Shown here piece by piece: positions 48,948-59,000 of a stretch of DNA of 64,000 bases (the first letter of the stretch is position 1; every line of letters starts with the position of its first letter). Source of the stretch: an uncultured Lachnospiraceae bacterium (GTDB taxonomy: Bacteria; Bacillota; Clostridia; Lachnospirales; Lachnospiraceae). The notes under the pieces are model-generated. The model was given only the letters and a program-made list of their open reading frames with translations, was not told where the DNA came from and did no database searches. The stretch covers positions 79,536 through 143,535 of the forward strand of contig CAJUHH010000009.1 of the NCBI GenBank assembly GCA_910585965.1. Reading direction: 5' to 3'. The position numbers and the translations under genes are program-made.

Positions 48948-49142
48948 ATGAATGGCAATTATGTAATGAGGGAATATCCGTTAAAGAAATGGGTGAAGTG
49001 TATTGTATTGAAAATCGGGGTCTTTGAATCTGAAATAATTGACGAGCAGAATTTTGATGCGGAAGATGAAGCGGGTATTTTGAAATTTAAGCGGAAATAT
49101 ATGAGGGATGATGCGTTTGTTTTAGTTGAGGTTGAGATGTAA
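48948..49142 (+). CDS. Small acidic protein (64 aa) in the insert
   Basis: The ATG has GGAGGTGGG eight bases upstream, a strong site. Sequence: MNGNYVMREYPLKKWVKCIVLKIGVFESEIIDEQNFDAEDEAGILKFKRKYMRDDAFVLVEVEM. No family is recognised. Bases 48746-48947 before it hold no supported gene, only small hairpins. It precedes a MazF-like gene but does not look like a classic MazE. Confidence 0.5.
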   Translation: MNGNYVMREYPLKKWVKCIVLKIGVFESEIIDEQNFDAEDEAGILKFKRKYMRDDAFVLVEVEM

Positions 49143-49252
49143 GAAAAATAACCATAATAATGATTCTTCAAAAAAATATATTTTTTATAGTATTTTGTCA
49201 ACTATTGGTATATAATGAAACATTATATTACTAATGGTTGGGGAATCATATT

Positions 49253-50005
49253 ATGATAAAGAACACTCAGAATATGTTTTGGAGCGATATTCATGCAATC
49301 AAGCGCTTTAGCGAAAATACACAAGAAAATAAAAATAAAGAAGCTAAAAAAACTTCTTCTATTATATTAGCTTCTGTACAATTAATGGAAAATTATATCA
49401 AGGGCTTGAAAAATTTAAGTGCATATGATGCTTCTTCCATTATTTTAAGCGATGCCAATTGGATAAAAAGAAATTCAAGAATTGACTTTTTAAGCAATGA
49501 TGGTAACAAATTGCCAATAAACATTGGAACTGTTTATTATATAGATTTTGGCAATTCATTTAGCGGTGAATTGGCTTATTTTCATCATGGTTTATGTGTT
49601 GGGAAAAAAGAAGGAAAAGCACTTATTGTTCCTATGACTTCTGGACAAAAATATTTTTCAACTTGCTACCATCCGGTGAATAATCCAATCGCCAATAAAA
49701 AGTATAGACAAGCATTGTTATCAGAAGGGTTTGGCAAAGATTGTGTTCTTAAAATGAATGACACAAAATTCATTTCACCTGGAAGAATTGTAGAAGAAAC
49801 TGTTTCTATCAACAAAGATGCATTAATGCAAATACAAGAACAATTACTTGGAATACAATTCCCATTGCTTTATCAAAAATTTATTAATTTAACAAAAAAC
49901 CTTGACAAATGCAATAAACAGATTTCAGATCAAAAAAGAACAATTAGTGAACTAAAACAGGAAAATAATAGATTGAATATGAAATTAAAGAAAATGCAAC
50001 AATAA
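49253..50005 (+). CDS. MazF/PemK-like protein with C-terminal coiled coil
   Basis: A 250-residue protein. The core INIGTVYYIDFGNSFSGELAYFHHGLCVGKKEGKALIVPMTSGQKYF (about 100-145) resembles the MazF/PemK endoribonuclease barrel (GDI.YVDFG...SGE...ALVV...VVPLTS), and ETVSINKDALMQIQEQL is its final helix. An N-terminal helical region of about 90 residues precedes it, and a coiled coil (NKQISDQKRTISELKQENNRLNMKLKK) follows. The ATG at 49253 has GGGGA upstream. The gene is markedly AT-rich, so it is a recent arrival in the tape measure gene. No protein antitoxin is adjacent; a small RNA gene follows. Confidence 0.7.
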   Translation: MIKNTQNMFWSDIHAIKRFSENTQENKNKEAKKTSSIILASVQLMENYIKGLKNLSAYDASSIILSDANWIKRNSRIDFLSNDGNKLPINIGTVYYIDFGNSFSGELAYFHHGLCVGKKEGKALIVPMTSGQKYFSTCYHPVNNPIANKKYRQALLSEGFGKDCVLKMNDTKFISPGRIVEETVSINKDALMQIQEQLLGIQFPLLYQKFINLTKNLDKCNKQISDQKRTISELKQENNRLNMKLKKMQQ

Positions 50006-50007
50006 GA

Positions 50008-50036
50008 TTGACACCAATCACCCAAATATGTATAAT
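50008..50036 (+). promoter_or_regulatory. Perfect sigma-A promoter of a small RNA
   Basis: TTGACA (50008-50013), a 17-base spacer, TATAAT (50031-50036): full consensus, beginning three bases after the MazF-like stop. Confidence 0.9.
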
Positions 50037-50042
50037 ATATTT

Positions 50043-50206
50043 TTATAGAAGAGAAGCCGTTGCAGATTGATTTTATAATCAAGAAGCATGAAATGCTAAT
50101 CTTCGTGTTTGAAAGGATTTTTTTTACGAATCGTGCAAGTTTATAACGACCAACTTGTATCCGTATTCAAAGGGTTAAGAGCAGGTACACCCTACCTGCT
50201 CTTTTT
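50043..50206 (+). ncRNA. Small RNA gene downstream of the MazF-like gene
   Basis: Starts about seven bases after a perfect promoter and ends at an intrinsic terminator: AGAGCAGGTA (50178-50187) and TACCTGCTCT (50193-50202), then TTTT. The longest ORF inside is 13 codons. Internal hairpins include TTGATT/AATCAA, AGCAT/ATGCT and CAAGTT/AACTTG. It could be an antisense, type I or type III antitoxin RNA for the MazF-like gene; the pairing is inferred from adjacency. Confidence 0.65.
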
Positions 50207-50207
50207 C

Positions 50208-53200
50208 AATGTAAAAATCCGGAGCATTCTCCACAAATGCCCAAAGCAGCGCATTCACAATGCCAGTAAGATATTCTCAACAAAAAACAAAGAACTTACC
50301 ATATTTGGAAAAACAATAAACGATGTCAAAAATAAATTCGCCGAGTTTTCAAACGCATACCGTTCCTTCGGCCTTTTGGGCAAGGAAGGAGCTTTTGCGA
50401 CACTCTTTCGTTCCAAACCGCCAGCCATTATGACCGATGAATTACGGGAACAATTCAAAGAATTTCAGGAGCAGTTCAACCACTCCATGTTAAGCGCCGA
50501 CGCATTAGCTGAAAAAATGGGGAATGTAGATGCTTCCATCATTACTTATGCCAAAACCTGTAAAAACGGGGAAATGACAATGAAAGGTTTTGAGCAGTCA
50601 CTAAAAGGAGTCTCCTTCTCTGCCAAAGCGGGCAAAGCCGCCCTGCAGGCTCTTGCCAATATAGGCAATGCATTGGTGGAATGGCTTATGCAAGCTGCCG
50701 TCGCGGCTCTTGACAACTGGATTCACCGAGTGGAAAGAGCCAATGAAGCCATGAATCAAGCCGTTTCGGAATATGAAACAGAAAAATCAACTCTGGAAAG
50801 CATCAATTCTGAATTGGAGGCGCATAACCAGCGCATCAGAGAGCTGCAGGCCAAAGGTTCCCTGACTTATACAGAAAAAGGAGAACTGGAAGAATTACAA
50901 GCCATTACCAAGGAACTTCTGATCCAGCAGGACATTGCCAAGCGAAATGCAGAAGCTGCCGCAAAAGAAGCTGCTGCCGCTACCGTGGACGCTTATCAGA
51001 AACAATATGGGAAATATGATATTTCCGAAAATAACCTTACCGATGCATTAGAAAACTATGATTTTCCTCATTCAAGCGACCAGGATGATGTTATTGGAAA
51101 CCTGGCTTCTTATATTCAATCTACAGAGCTTTTGGCGCAGGCCCAGCAAGACTTGCAGGATGCAGAAAAAAATGGTGAGAACACAGATTGGCTCAATGAC
51201 CGCATCGAACAAGCGAACAATTCAGTTACAGAATATTCTGCCTTGCTCAACAACAATATCGCTGATCTGGAAGAAAAACTCCTTTCCATGCAGGATGCCT
51301 ACGACATCGCTGTTGAAAACCGCGCACAAGGAGGCCTTCCCCTGTCACCCGACGAACAGGATGCCATCGACACCTATGAATCCATATATGAAGCCCTGAA
51401 ATTAATCTATCAATATACCGACCAGGACAGCTGGAACCAAATGGAGTTTGCGGACATCTTTTCCTCCCCCGATCTGGAAAAGACAAAGGATGAGCTGGTC
51501 GAAATGGCGCGATCCGGCGAATTAACGCCGGAAACACTCGAAAAATACCAAAATCTAAACAACGCGATACAAGAAAGCGGGCTGCTCTTCCAGGACGGAC
51601 AGACTGCCGCCCAAGTATTTTGCGATTATATCAACGAATGCGCAAAAGCCACGGAAGAACTCGATGATTCTCCCATGTCCTTTTCGGACACTATGGAACA
51701 GCTCAGCGAGCTCCAAAGCAGATTTGAATCCATCGACCAGGCTTATTCTAAACTTTTCGATCCCGATTCCCAGATCGATTTTGAGGATTTATCTTCCATC
51801 TTCGAAGCTTTTCAAGACCTTGACGGAATCGACGGCTACATCCAGCGCCTTCAGGAGGCAGGCCAGGACACGGAAGCTGTTACGGCTGTTATTGAGGATC
51901 TTACGGACAGCTACCTCCAGCAGTCCGGTATCCTGGAAAATGTCACCGATGAAAACAGGCAGCTTATCCTATCCATGCTGAAAGAAATCGGGATTATGAA
52001 TGCAGAAGCCCTTGTCAGCGGGTCGTTTCCTGGCGTATTGCAGGAAATTGGCGCCGCCAAACAGGCGCTCGGCATTTCTACCAATAATCTGAACGATCTG
52101 ACTCTGGAAGAAATCCAGCGGTTATTGGAAGAAGGCCATTATAGCGAACAGACTAGGAATAAATTGTATGAACTATATCTGGCGCAGATCGACCTGACAG
52201 GCAATCCCCTCGATACCTCCGCTTCCATCCGCCAGCTGTTAGGCATGGTTGACGCTTCCAGCGCCGCAGGCATCGCCTTAGCCCAGCTTGGAAATATTAT
52301 GAATCAGATCGGACAGCTTCGCAGCCACATGGATTCTACCGATAACCCTCTCTTGAAAAGTCTTGACAAAGCTGCTATTTTCGCATTGGAAACCACGGCA
52401 GCTTCCATCAAAACAAAAGCCATGAAGGAATTCTCACAGAATACGGCAGCTTCCCCCCGCACATCCCACGAAAAAAAATCTTCTTCCCTTTACAACGGAG
52501 GTTCCCATACACAGCAGGCTATTTCTAATGAAGCGGAAAAGGCACAGGCAGAAACTGCGAAATCCGTAGAAGGAAGCATAAAAGAAGCCGAAGAACAACT
52601 GGAAGAACTGATCGACTTCTTTGATCGGAGAAATAAAGTATTAAACAACTCCCTCTCCCTCCTCAAATCCAATCTGGAAAACGTCGTCGGCGCATTTGCG
52701 AAAAATAAGCTCGTCGATGCCCAATTAGCTGTTTCCGAGGAAAAATTCAAAAACTATTCCGATGCCCTGCGCATGTACAGCCAGAAGGCAGGCGAAGCCC
52801 TATCCAAACTCCCTTCCGACGTTGCCGCCAAAATACAAGACGGAGCGGCAGACCTTACTACCTTTGTCGGTGATGGCAGCCAGGAAGTCGCGGAAGCCAT
52901 CCGGGATTATGAAAACTGGGCAGACAAAGTCGCCGACTGCAAACAGGAACTGGCAGAGCTAAGAACCGCCATCCGCCAGCTGGAACTGGACAAATTCAAC
53001 CATATTATGGATGATTTCCAGAACCAGTTTGATCTCCGTGCAGGAGGCAAAGATCTGATTTCCAAACAAATTGATCTGCTAAAAGAAGCCGGCCAGTTCA
53101 TCGGCGAATCTTTCTTTACAGCCCAGATCGACCAGACGAAAAAACAACTTTCCCTTTTGGAAGAAAAAAAAAGCAGCTGGCGGCACAAATGTCCTCTGCA

Positions 53201-53303
53201 GTCGGTTCCGGCAAAGTACAAAAAGGAACCGAAGAATGGCTCGAAATGGTCCATGCGCTCTCCGATGTGGAAGGCAATATCCTGGACTGCAAAAAAGCCA
53301 TAG
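50208..53303 (+). CDS. Tape measure protein, central part (5' end interrupted, 3' end frameshifted)
   Basis: About 1030 residues in an open frame without a credible start codon; the frame runs back to 50109 through the small RNA terminator. It starts ELTIFGKTINDVKNKFAEFSNAYRSFGLLGKEGAFATLF and continues as long coiled-coil repeats (EYETEKSTLESINSELEAHNQRIRELQAK). The hydrophobic helix LQALANIGNALVEWLMQAAVAALDNW lies around 50650-50720. At the A9 run 53164-53172 this frame diverges; the last 45 residues (SSWRHKCPLQSVPAKYKK...) are out-of-frame translation. The true continuation is the next feature. Confidence 0.75.
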   Translation, partial: NVKIRSILHKCPKQRIHNASKIFSTKNKELTIFGKTINDVKNKFAEFSNAYRSFGLLGKEGAFATLFRSKPPAIMTDELREQFKEFQEQFNHSMLSADALAEKMGNVDASIITYAKTCKNGEMTMKGFEQSLKGVSFSAKAGKAALQALANIGNALVEWLMQAAVAALDNWIHRVERANEAMNQAVSEYETEKSTLESINSELEAHNQRIRELQAKGSLTYTEKGELEELQAITKELLIQQDIAKRNAEAAAKEAAAATVDAYQKQYGKYDISENNLTDALENYDFPHSSDQDDVIGNLASYIQSTELLAQAQQDLQDAEKNGENTDWLNDRIEQANNSVTEYSALLNNNIADLEEKLLSMQDAYDIAVENRAQGGLPLSPDEQDAIDTYESIYEALKLIYQYTDQDSWNQMEFADIFSSPDLEKTKDELVEMARSGELTPETLEKYQNLNNAIQESGLLFQDGQTAAQVFCDYINECAKATEELDDSPMSFSDTMEQLSELQSRFESIDQAYSKLFDPDSQIDFEDLSSIFEAFQDLDGIDGYIQRLQEAGQDTEAVTAVIEDLTDSYLQQSGILENVTDENRQLILSMLKEIGIMNAEALVSGSFPGVLQEIGAAKQALGISTNNLNDLTLEEIQRLLEEGHYSEQTRNKLYELYLAQIDLTGNPLDTSASIRQLLGMVDASSAAGIALAQLGNIMNQIGQLRSHMDSTDNPLLKSLDKAAIFALETTAASIKTKAMKEFSQNTAASPRTSHEKKSSSLYNGGSHTQQAISNEAEKAQAETAKSVEGSIKEAEEQLEELIDFFDRRNKVLNNSLSLLKSNLENVVGAFAKNKLVDAQLAVSEEKFKNYSDALRMYSQKAGEALSKLPSDVAAKIQDGAADLTTFVGDGSQEVAEAIRDYENWADKVADCKQELAELRTAIRQLELDKFNHIMDDFQNQFDLRAGGKDLISKQIDLLKEAGQFIGESFFTAQIDQTKKQLSLLEEKKSSWRHKCPLQSVPAKYKKEPKNGSKWSMRSPMWKAISWTAKKP
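53164..53173 (+). other. Slippery A-run in the tape measure gene
   Basis: Nine A residues followed by G (53164-53173) contain the canonical A-AAA-AAG heptamer. A minus-one shift here joins LLEEKK to KQLAAQMSSAVGSG without a gap. It could be programmed frameshifting, transcriptional slippage, or a plain one-base deletion. Confidence 0.75.
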
Positions 53304-55099
53304 AAGAATTTGATAATGAGCTTCTGCAGCTCCACTGGGATATCTTTGAAAGAATTCAAAGCCAATTCCATAACCTGGACTCCGAGCTTTCCCACATCAT
53401 CAGCCTGTTCCAGGATTCCAAAGTAACTGACGGCAGCTCCAACTGGACAAAAGAAGGGCTGGCCCAGCTCGGTCTTCTGGCACAGCAATACGAACTGGCA
53501 CAATACCAGATCCAAAAATACAATGACGAACTGAACCAATTAAGCAAGGATTATCTTGCCGGCAAATATTCCGCGACAGAATACGCGGATAAATTGTCCG
53601 ATCTGTCTTCTGCCCAATGGGAAGCCGTCAGCAGTTCCGAATCCATCAAAGACGCGATCCTTGATCTCCATGAAACCCGCGTAAAGGAAGAAGTGGAAGC
53701 CATTGAAAAGGAAATTGATGCCTATCAGGAACTGGTGGATGCACAAATTAATGCTCTCAAAGCGGCAAAGAATCTGCACGACTACCAGGAGCAGATTGCA
53801 GAAAAGACAAAATCAATTACTGACTTAGAGCGCCAGATCGCCGCCATGCGAAACGATGATACTGCCGCATCCGTTGCCAAAAGAAAATTGCTGGAAGAGG
53901 AACTGGCAGAAGCAAAAAAGGAACTGGAAGAGGTGCAGTACGACCATTCCATTGAGGAACAGGAAAATGCCCTAAACCAGGAGCTGGAAAACTATGAAGA
54001 GGAAAGAAATGCGGAAATCGAACGCCTCCAGGCATCCCTGGAAGAAAAGGAACAGCTGATCGCCGCATCCTTTGAAACTGTAAAGCAAAACGCAGACTTG
54101 ATCGGCCAGGAAATCGCCCGTATTGCGTCAGAACACGGCATAACGGTATCCAATGCCATTATTTCCTCCTGGCAGAGCGGGGAAATGGCTATCGCCAGTT
54201 ACGGAGCGGTGCTTTCAGAACAAACCAGCGCCTTCATCGGAAATTTGATGAATGTGGAATACGAAGTATACAATCTCCAATATCAGGCCAACGAAACCGC
54301 CAACACTCTCGCATGGATGTTCTCCACCCGCGCGGATTCCCTTGTGGCCGAACTGGCTTCCTCCTATTACAGCGAGCAAAACCTGAACTATATGACACAG
54401 GCATTGCGCGACAGCTTGGTAAAAACGCTGGAAAGCGGTTACAACATCAACGGCCTCGCCAGCGCACTGGACAATATTGCCGGGCGTTTGAATAATGTGG
54501 CTTCTGCGGCTCATAATGCGGCAAATTCGATTCAATCGGTAAGTACGGCACAGCAAAAGAGTAATACTTCTGAAGTAAAATATTATAATACTAATACCAC
54601 TAAACTACCAGAAACAGTCAAAACTGATATTAAAACATATACACCAAAGTATATATTTTATGCCAACGGCACCCGTCATGCAAAAGGCGGCCTCCGCATC
54701 ATCAACGAAGAAGGACGGGAACTCACGCTTCCCAAGCTTTCATCCGGCAACTATGCCATCGGCAGCGAGGGCGACCAAATACTGACAAAGGCGCAAACAG
54801 ACAATATCTACGAATGGGCAAAGTCCGCCCCTGCCGACTTTATGGCAAATCTATCCTCCCTCTCCCCCTCCATGTGGAGCTGGAACCTCCCCGGCCTGCC
54901 AGCAGGACAGTCGAACGCTATCCCCAATTACGCAGACCGCAGCCCCAATGTCAACGTACACTATGACAGCCTAGTGACAATCAACGGCGACGTGAACGAC
55001 ACCAAGCATTTTCTGAACGACATGAAAACCGTCGCCAACGATGCGATCCGCAAAAGCTGGCACGATCTGGATATGTCCAGAAAATATGGCACTTATTAA
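53171..55099 (+). CDS. Tape measure protein, C-terminal part (minus-one frame)
   Basis: Continues the tape measure frame after the A-run: KQLAAQMSSAVGSGKVQKGTEEWLEMVHALSDVEGN..., then very long coiled coils (KTKSITDLERQIAAMRNDDTAASVAKRKLLEEELAEAKKELEEVQ; EEERNAEIERLQASLEEKEQL). The C-terminal domain has YIFYANGTRHAKGGLRIINEEGRELTLPKLSSGNYAIGSEGDQILTKAQTDNIYEWAK, the typical tape measure end with a GLRIINEEGRE motif. An internal ATG at 53189 could give a separate product. Joined with the central part, the protein is around 1670 residues, predicting a long tail, about twice that of locus 1. Confidence 0.8.
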   Translation, partial: KQLAAQMSSAVGSGKVQKGTEEWLEMVHALSDVEGNILDCKKAIEEFDNELLQLHWDIFERIQSQFHNLDSELSHIISLFQDSKVTDGSSNWTKEGLAQLGLLAQQYELAQYQIQKYNDELNQLSKDYLAGKYSATEYADKLSDLSSAQWEAVSSSESIKDAILDLHETRVKEEVEAIEKEIDAYQELVDAQINALKAAKNLHDYQEQIAEKTKSITDLERQIAAMRNDDTAASVAKRKLLEEELAEAKKELEEVQYDHSIEEQENALNQELENYEEERNAEIERLQASLEEKEQLIAASFETVKQNADLIGQEIARIASEHGITVSNAIISSWQSGEMAIASYGAVLSEQTSAFIGNLMNVEYEVYNLQYQANETANTLAWMFSTRADSLVAELASSYYSEQNLNYMTQALRDSLVKTLESGYNINGLASALDNIAGRLNNVASAAHNAANSIQSVSTAQQKSNTSEVKYYNTNTTKLPETVKTDIKTYTPKYIFYANGTRHAKGGLRIINEEGRELTLPKLSSGNYAIGSEGDQILTKAQTDNIYEWAKSAPADFMANLSSLSPSMWSWNLPGLPAGQSNAIPNYADRSPNVNVHYDSLVTINGDVNDTKHFLNDMKTVANDAIRKSWHDLDMSRKYGTY

Positions 55100-55108
55100 C
55101 CAATCCAT

Positions 55109-55166
55109 GCCGCACCCCGAAACAAGGGTGCGGCCATCTGAAAATCCGTCCCCCGCTCATTTTCAG
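55109..55166 (+). other. Tandem hairpins before the Dit gene
   Basis: GCCGCACCC and GGGTGCGGC form a 9-bp GC stem (about 55109-55134), followed by CTGAAAAT/ATTTTCAG (about 55138-55166). Neither has a T run. They may slow transcription or protect the mRNA between tape measure and Dit. Confidence 0.5.
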
Positions 55167-55183
55167 AAAACCTATTATGAAAG

Positions 55184-56020
55184 TTGGTGATCAAAATAAA
55201 TATTTTCGGATTAGACGCAATCATCGGAGATTTCCAGTTAAGCAATTATGGATTAGTCCTTGCTTCCTTTGAAAGCTCCCATTCGTCCGAGGAAGAACTG
55301 GGAATGGAAAATGATACAGTCGAAGAATACGTCGGCCAAAACCCTGTGCCGATATACCTCGGCTCCTCCTTCCATTCCAAATTGCACCTTACCGCTGCCC
55401 TTATCAAAGATCCAAATACCATCCACAGCGACAAAAACAAATATTTTACCGAACATGAATGCCGCGAGATTTTAAGGCAGCTCACCGGATTTTATGGGTA
55501 TAAGCAAATGCAAGTCTTCTCCTATGAGTTTGACGAACTTCTCTTTTTCCATATCAGAGTGGCAAATGTAAAATACCAGAAAGCAGGAGGGCGCATCGCC
55601 GGTATTGTTCTGGAAATGGAATGCGATTCCCCCTTCGCATGGTCCAGCGAATTCCACTATACCTTCCATGCCTCCCCCTCTTCCAGCCTGATCCTGTTCA
55701 ACAGCTCGGATAATCTCTACGACTATCTGCTGCCAAAAGTAACCATAACGGCAGATGCCGCAATCTCCCATTTATCCATATGCAATCTGTCAGACAACAA
55801 CTGGACGACCACCCTTCAGTCATTATCGGCAGGAGAGATTATCACCATGGATTCCCAGCGCAGCCTGTTATCATCATCCCATCCGTCCAGGATCATAAAC
55901 AACGACTTTAACATGCATTTCATACGCCTGGTTCCCGGTAAAAATGAATTCCAGGTCAGCCATGACATCCAGATTGCTTTTACATACCGCGTGCCGAGAA
56001 AGGTGGGATTTATTTTATGA
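55184..56020 (+). CDS. Distal tail (Dit) protein
   Basis: A 278-residue protein. The N-terminal domain, INIFGLDAIIGDFQLSNYGLVLASF..., then SSFHSKLHLTAALIKDP, and HECREILRQLTGFYGYKQMQVFSYEFDELLFFHIRVANVKYQKAGGRIAGIVLEMECDSPFAW match the belt domain of Gram-positive Dit proteins; PKVTITADAAISHLSICNLSDNNWTTTL is the galectin-like C-terminal domain. It starts with GTG, the ribosome binding site is weak, and it overlaps the Tal gene by four bases (ATGA). It caps the tube and anchors the baseplate. Confidence 0.85.
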   Translation: MVIKINIFGLDAIIGDFQLSNYGLVLASFESSHSSEEELGMENDTVEEYVGQNPVPIYLGSSFHSKLHLTAALIKDPNTIHSDKNKYFTEHECREILRQLTGFYGYKQMQVFSYEFDELLFFHIRVANVKYQKAGGRIAGIVLEMECDSPFAWSSEFHYTFHASPSSSLILFNSSDNLYDYLLPKVTITADAAISHLSICNLSDNNWTTTLQSLSAGEIITMDSQRSLLSSSHPSRIINNDFNMHFIRLVPGKNEFQVSHDIQIAFTYRVPRKVGFIL

Positions 56021-59000
56021 GTCTGTCATTTCATACCAATTTATTCGACCGCCCGGTCCCTCCTGCCTACATCCTTACCAAAGCCAACCATGACAGGATG
56101 CATGTTCTGGACTGCGCGGAAAAGAAATATTTTTTCAAATTTAATGCCCCGGATGTCATCCAGTTTAAATGCTACATGCAAATAGACAATAGAAAAAATC
56201 CGGCCTATGATTCCATCGTGGAAGGACAGTTTATAGAGGTAGAGGAACTGGGGCGTTTCCTTCTGTCCAGCGTAAAAACAGAATCCAACGGACAGATTTC
56301 GGAATGCAAGGACTGCGAAGCCGTTGGGCTGGAAACCATGCTCGGGCAGAAATACCTGGAATTATTTTCGATCAACATGGGGACAACCGAAAGCATAGAC
56401 GGCGTGAAATTTTACAACCTGGCAAACCCGGCCAAAAGCCTGCTCCATCTTGTCCTGGATAAATGCCCGGACTGGACGCTGGGGCATATCGACACTTCCC
56501 TTATGAATCTGGAACGATGTTTTGAAACCACCAGGCAGGATGTTTATTCTTTCCTGACCCAGGATGCCGCTGCCGCTTTCCAATGCGTGTTTCTTTTTGA
56601 CACCATGTACCAACGGATCCATGCTTATGCGGAAGACACGATCGGAAAGGACACCGACATTTTTGTCACTTATGACAATCTCCTCAAAAAAACAGATATC
56701 TCGTCTTCTATCGATGATATTAAGACATGCCTGACCGTTACTGGCGCTGATGACCTGAACTTGCGCGAAGTGAATATGGGATACGACAAGATTTATATGC
56801 TGGACTATTTCCACTCGCCGGAATTCATGAGCCAGGAATTATGCGATGCATACAGCAAATGGATAAAGAAATGGAGCGACAGCCTGCCTGGCTACTCCTC
56901 TCTTCTATCCCAATACCAAAACTATTATAACCAGATCAACGATCTCACCCACACGAAAATGCCTTCCAACCCGGAAAGCACTAACTGGACAGAATACGGA
57001 CTCGTCCCTCTGCAGGAAAAACTGGCTTCCTATGAGCGGCGGCAGTCGATCATGATCAAGGCTGGGCAAGGAAAAGAAGACCACAAGGATTATAACACCT
57101 TATACCTTCCTGTATTTCGCACGATTCAGACGATCCAATCCCAAATTTCCACCGTTGAACGGCAGATTTCTGCTTTGAAGACACGCCAGTCTTCTATCGG
57201 CACGCAAATGGATGCTATAATTTCCTCGATCGGCATGCAGCAGAATTTTACGCCCAAACAGCTCAAGGAATTGTCTAAATTTATCCGGGAAGACGAACTC
57301 TCCTCTTCCAACTTTGTCGCCACCGACACGATGACCGATTCCGAGCGGATGGACATGCTGAAGGAAATGCTCGCCTTCGGCCAAAAAGAACTGCTCAAAG
57401 CGTCACAGCCGCAATTACAATTCCGCGCAGAAATGCTGAATCTTTTTGAGATGAAGGAATTCCAGAACGCTTCCTCCGATTTTGAACCCGGCAATTATAT
57501 CCACATTATCATCCGCGACAACTACATCGTAAAGGCAAGGCTGCTGACTATGGATATGGATTTCTATCACCCGGATGACTTCTCCGTTACTTTTGGAAAT
57601 ATGAATAAAGTAAAGGGGAAAAATATATATACGGATACCACAAAAGCACTGAATGCCGCTTCTTCCGTCGCCGCCACCGTGTCCTTCAACAGCAGCAGCT
57701 GGAACCGCGCGAACAAGGAGGCCGATGATTTGTCAAAAGCTATTGCAAACGGTCTGCTCGCCGCAGGCGAATCGCTGAAAACGTCCCGATCAGACGTCAC
57801 CATCGATGACAGGGGAATCATCATCAGCAATACCCCGGAATCCAAATACCCCAATGACAGAATTTTTATCGGCGATTCGCAGATCCTGTTCAGCGATGAT
57901 GCCTTCCAGACCGTGAAAACCGCCCTGGGCCGGGTACAATATACAAAGCAAGGAACAACATATAATGATTTCGGCCTTATCGCCCACCTTGTGCTGGCCG
58001 GATATATCGGCGGCTCCGTAATCGAAGGCAGTGAAATTTACGGTGGAATCTTGCAGTCCACCAACTATTCCGCCGGCAAAACAGGCACCAGGATCGACCT
58101 CAATAAAGGAACTTTCGAATTCAATGCAGGCAATGAATCCAAACTTACTTTGGACGAAAAAGGCATCCTGACCGTAAAAGGCACGATAAAAGCCGAAAAA
58201 GGATGGATCGGCGGGCAGAACGCCTTTATGATTGAAGACGGAAAAATATACTGCCAGAAAAATTCCCTTGCTTCCAGCGCAAACGGCGTGTACATCGGCA
58301 CGGACGGAATCGCCCTTGGCGCTAATAATGTGCTGAAACTATCCGGCGACGGAACTTTTTATGCCGAAAAAGGATATCTGGGCGGCACGAGCGGCTTTGT
58401 TCTGGAGAAAAATAAATTGTACCATGGCAAATCTTCCATTTCCGATGCCAAGGCTGGAATCTATCTCGGCACGGACGGCATTGCCCTTGGCGCAAACAGC
58501 GTGTTTAAAGTGACGCCTCAGGGCGACATTACTGCCCGATCCGGAACGATCGGCGGTGCCAGGATCAGCAACGATTCGATCCGTGCTGAGAATGGCAACT
58601 GGTGGATTAACTCCAATGGAAAAGCCAGCTTTGATGATGTTCATATAAGCAATGTACATTCTGGGAGTTCATTTGGCGGAGTATCCTATGACGGTTCCAC
58701 TACGCGCGGCGAATTCGGCGGGGGATTTGGGGCTGATAATAGTTTTAGATTACAAGGTGACGCATTAGGTAATTTTAATGATTTAGTTGTGAATAATATT
58801 ACTGCTGAAAATGTTAAAAATACTGGAGTGTTAAATGGTTATGCTACAACTGATTCATTAAATAATGCCATTAAAAGAATTAATACTCTTGAAAATAAAA
58901 CTTCACACTGGGAAAAAGTTTATTCAATTACTGGTCTCCGAACTACTACTCATGGATGTGTTGGAACTGATGGAAGTACGGTTTTAGCTTTAACAACCTG

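Noticed and set aside
55109..55166. Tandem hairpins as a terminator before the Dit gene
   Set aside because: No T run after either stem; called hairpins only.
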